A DNA stretch of 5,373 nt from a bacterium. GTDB taxonomy: Bacteria > Patescibacteriota > Minisyncoccia > CAIUEV01 > JAHKAQ01. Numbering within the stretch: position 1 is the first letter of the stretch; each line of letters opens with the position of its first letter. The position numbers and the translations under genes were made by a program. The stretch covers positions 1 to 5,373 of the forward strand of contig JAGYOS010000097.1 in NCBI GenBank assembly GCA_018399475.1, read 5' to 3'. Under the pieces are notes generated by a model that saw nothing but the letters and a program-made list of their open reading frames with translations, ran no database searches and was not told where the DNA came from. Of this stretch, positions 5,323 through 5,373 are shown one piece after another.

Positions 5323-5373
5323 ATATTTTCAATTTAACAAGCAAAGAGGTTTTACTTTGAATATTTTTTTAAA

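Larger units (their letters stand above)
5042..5330 (+). ncRNA. Candidate structured non-coding RNA with pseudoknot, family unknown
   Basis: A G-rich block in AT-rich DNA folds extensively as a plus-strand RNA. H1 pairs 5048-5060 with 5176-5188 (13 pairs, four of them G-U). Inside it are H2, CCAAAAAC (5061-5068) with GTTTTTGG (5152-5159), and H3, 5079-5090 with 5129-5138 (10 pairs, GG bulge). H4 pairs GGCTCGGG (5169-5176) with CCCGGGCC (5249-5256) and crosses H1, making a pseudoknot. Between the arms of H4 lies a hairpin of H5 (5197-5204 with 5231-5238) topped by H6 (5206-5213 with 5218-5225, loop TTCT). 5042-5050 can also pair with 5110-5117 in the H3 loop. The six G-U pairs become A-C mismatches on the other strand, which favours plus. 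A terminator follows at 5274-5322. The 5' end is uncertain: TTGACT (5015-5020) resembles a -35 but no good -10 follows. I see no RNase P, tmRNA, SRP, 6S or group I core motifs. The H1/H4 order resembles group I P3/P7, but the conserved sequences are missing. Confidence 0.6.
4802..5373. other. Gene-free intergenic region holding promoter, palindrome and candidate ncRNA
   Basis: No convincing protein gene lies here. From left to right it holds the lipoprotein leader with a hairpin (4822-4843) and its promoter (4851-4879), very AT-rich sequence with no clear signal (about 4880-4984, including a TTATGCATAA palindrome at 4920-4929), a perfect 22-bp palindrome (4985-5006), a G-rich structured RNA candidate on the plus strand (about 5042-5330) ending in a strong terminator, and a final 43 nt. 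That last part contains only a weak 5-bp hairpin (CAAAG/CTTTG, 5342-5359) followed by a run of T. Confidence 0.8.

Noticed and set aside
1..5373. CRISPR array, insertion sequence or integrase site
   Set aside because: No regularly spaced repeats, transposase or integrase coding sequence, or terminal inverted repeats were seen; the tRNA gene has no duplicated 3' end nearby within the window.

Overview
The window is AT-rich DNA from a compact bacterial genome. All five protein genes and the one tRNA gene read leftward (minus strand). The lineage is an inference: the AT-rich composition, near-zero spacing, lack of Shine-Dalgarno (SD) sequences, a short bL19, a tRNA gene without encoded CCA and an orphan coiled-coil lipoprotein fit a Patescibacteria/CPR (Parcubacteria-like) genome. 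Another low-GC bacterium is not excluded. The GT4 gene ends in TGA, so UGA looks like a normal stop and the UGA-recoding CPR groups are unlikely.

Layout in minus-strand transcription order, right to left: (i) a 571-bp gene-free stretch (4802-5373); (ii) an unrecognised acidic coiled-coil lipoprotein (3797-4801) with its own promoter and a 5'-terminal mRNA hairpin; (iii) rplS, ribosomal protein bL19 (3357-3716), whose promoter starts one base after the lipoprotein stop codon; (iv) tRNA-Leu(GAG) (3266-3351), 5 nt after rplS; (v) a Wzy/WaaL-type polytopic membrane protein (1739-3250), starting 15 nt after the tRNA; (vi) a GT4 glycosyltransferase (576-1724); (vii) the N-terminal part of a GT2 glycosyltransferase that runs off the left edge (1-521). 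Genes v to vii form a surface-polysaccharide block: GT2 and GT4 enzymes would build a lipid-linked repeat unit and the membrane protein would polymerise or ligate it outside the membrane. This block appears to be transcribed behind a translation module (rplS and tRNA-Leu).

The most unusual content is in the right-hand gene-free stretch. About 5042-5330 on the plus strand, opposite to every gene, looks like a structured non-coding RNA that I cannot assign to a known family. It is a G-rich island in AT-rich DNA, with nested helices, at least one long-range pseudoknot, G-U pairs that work only in a plus-strand transcript, a CUCCUCCC anti-SD-like linker and a strong intrinsic terminator. A perfect 22-bp palindrome lies just upstream of it.
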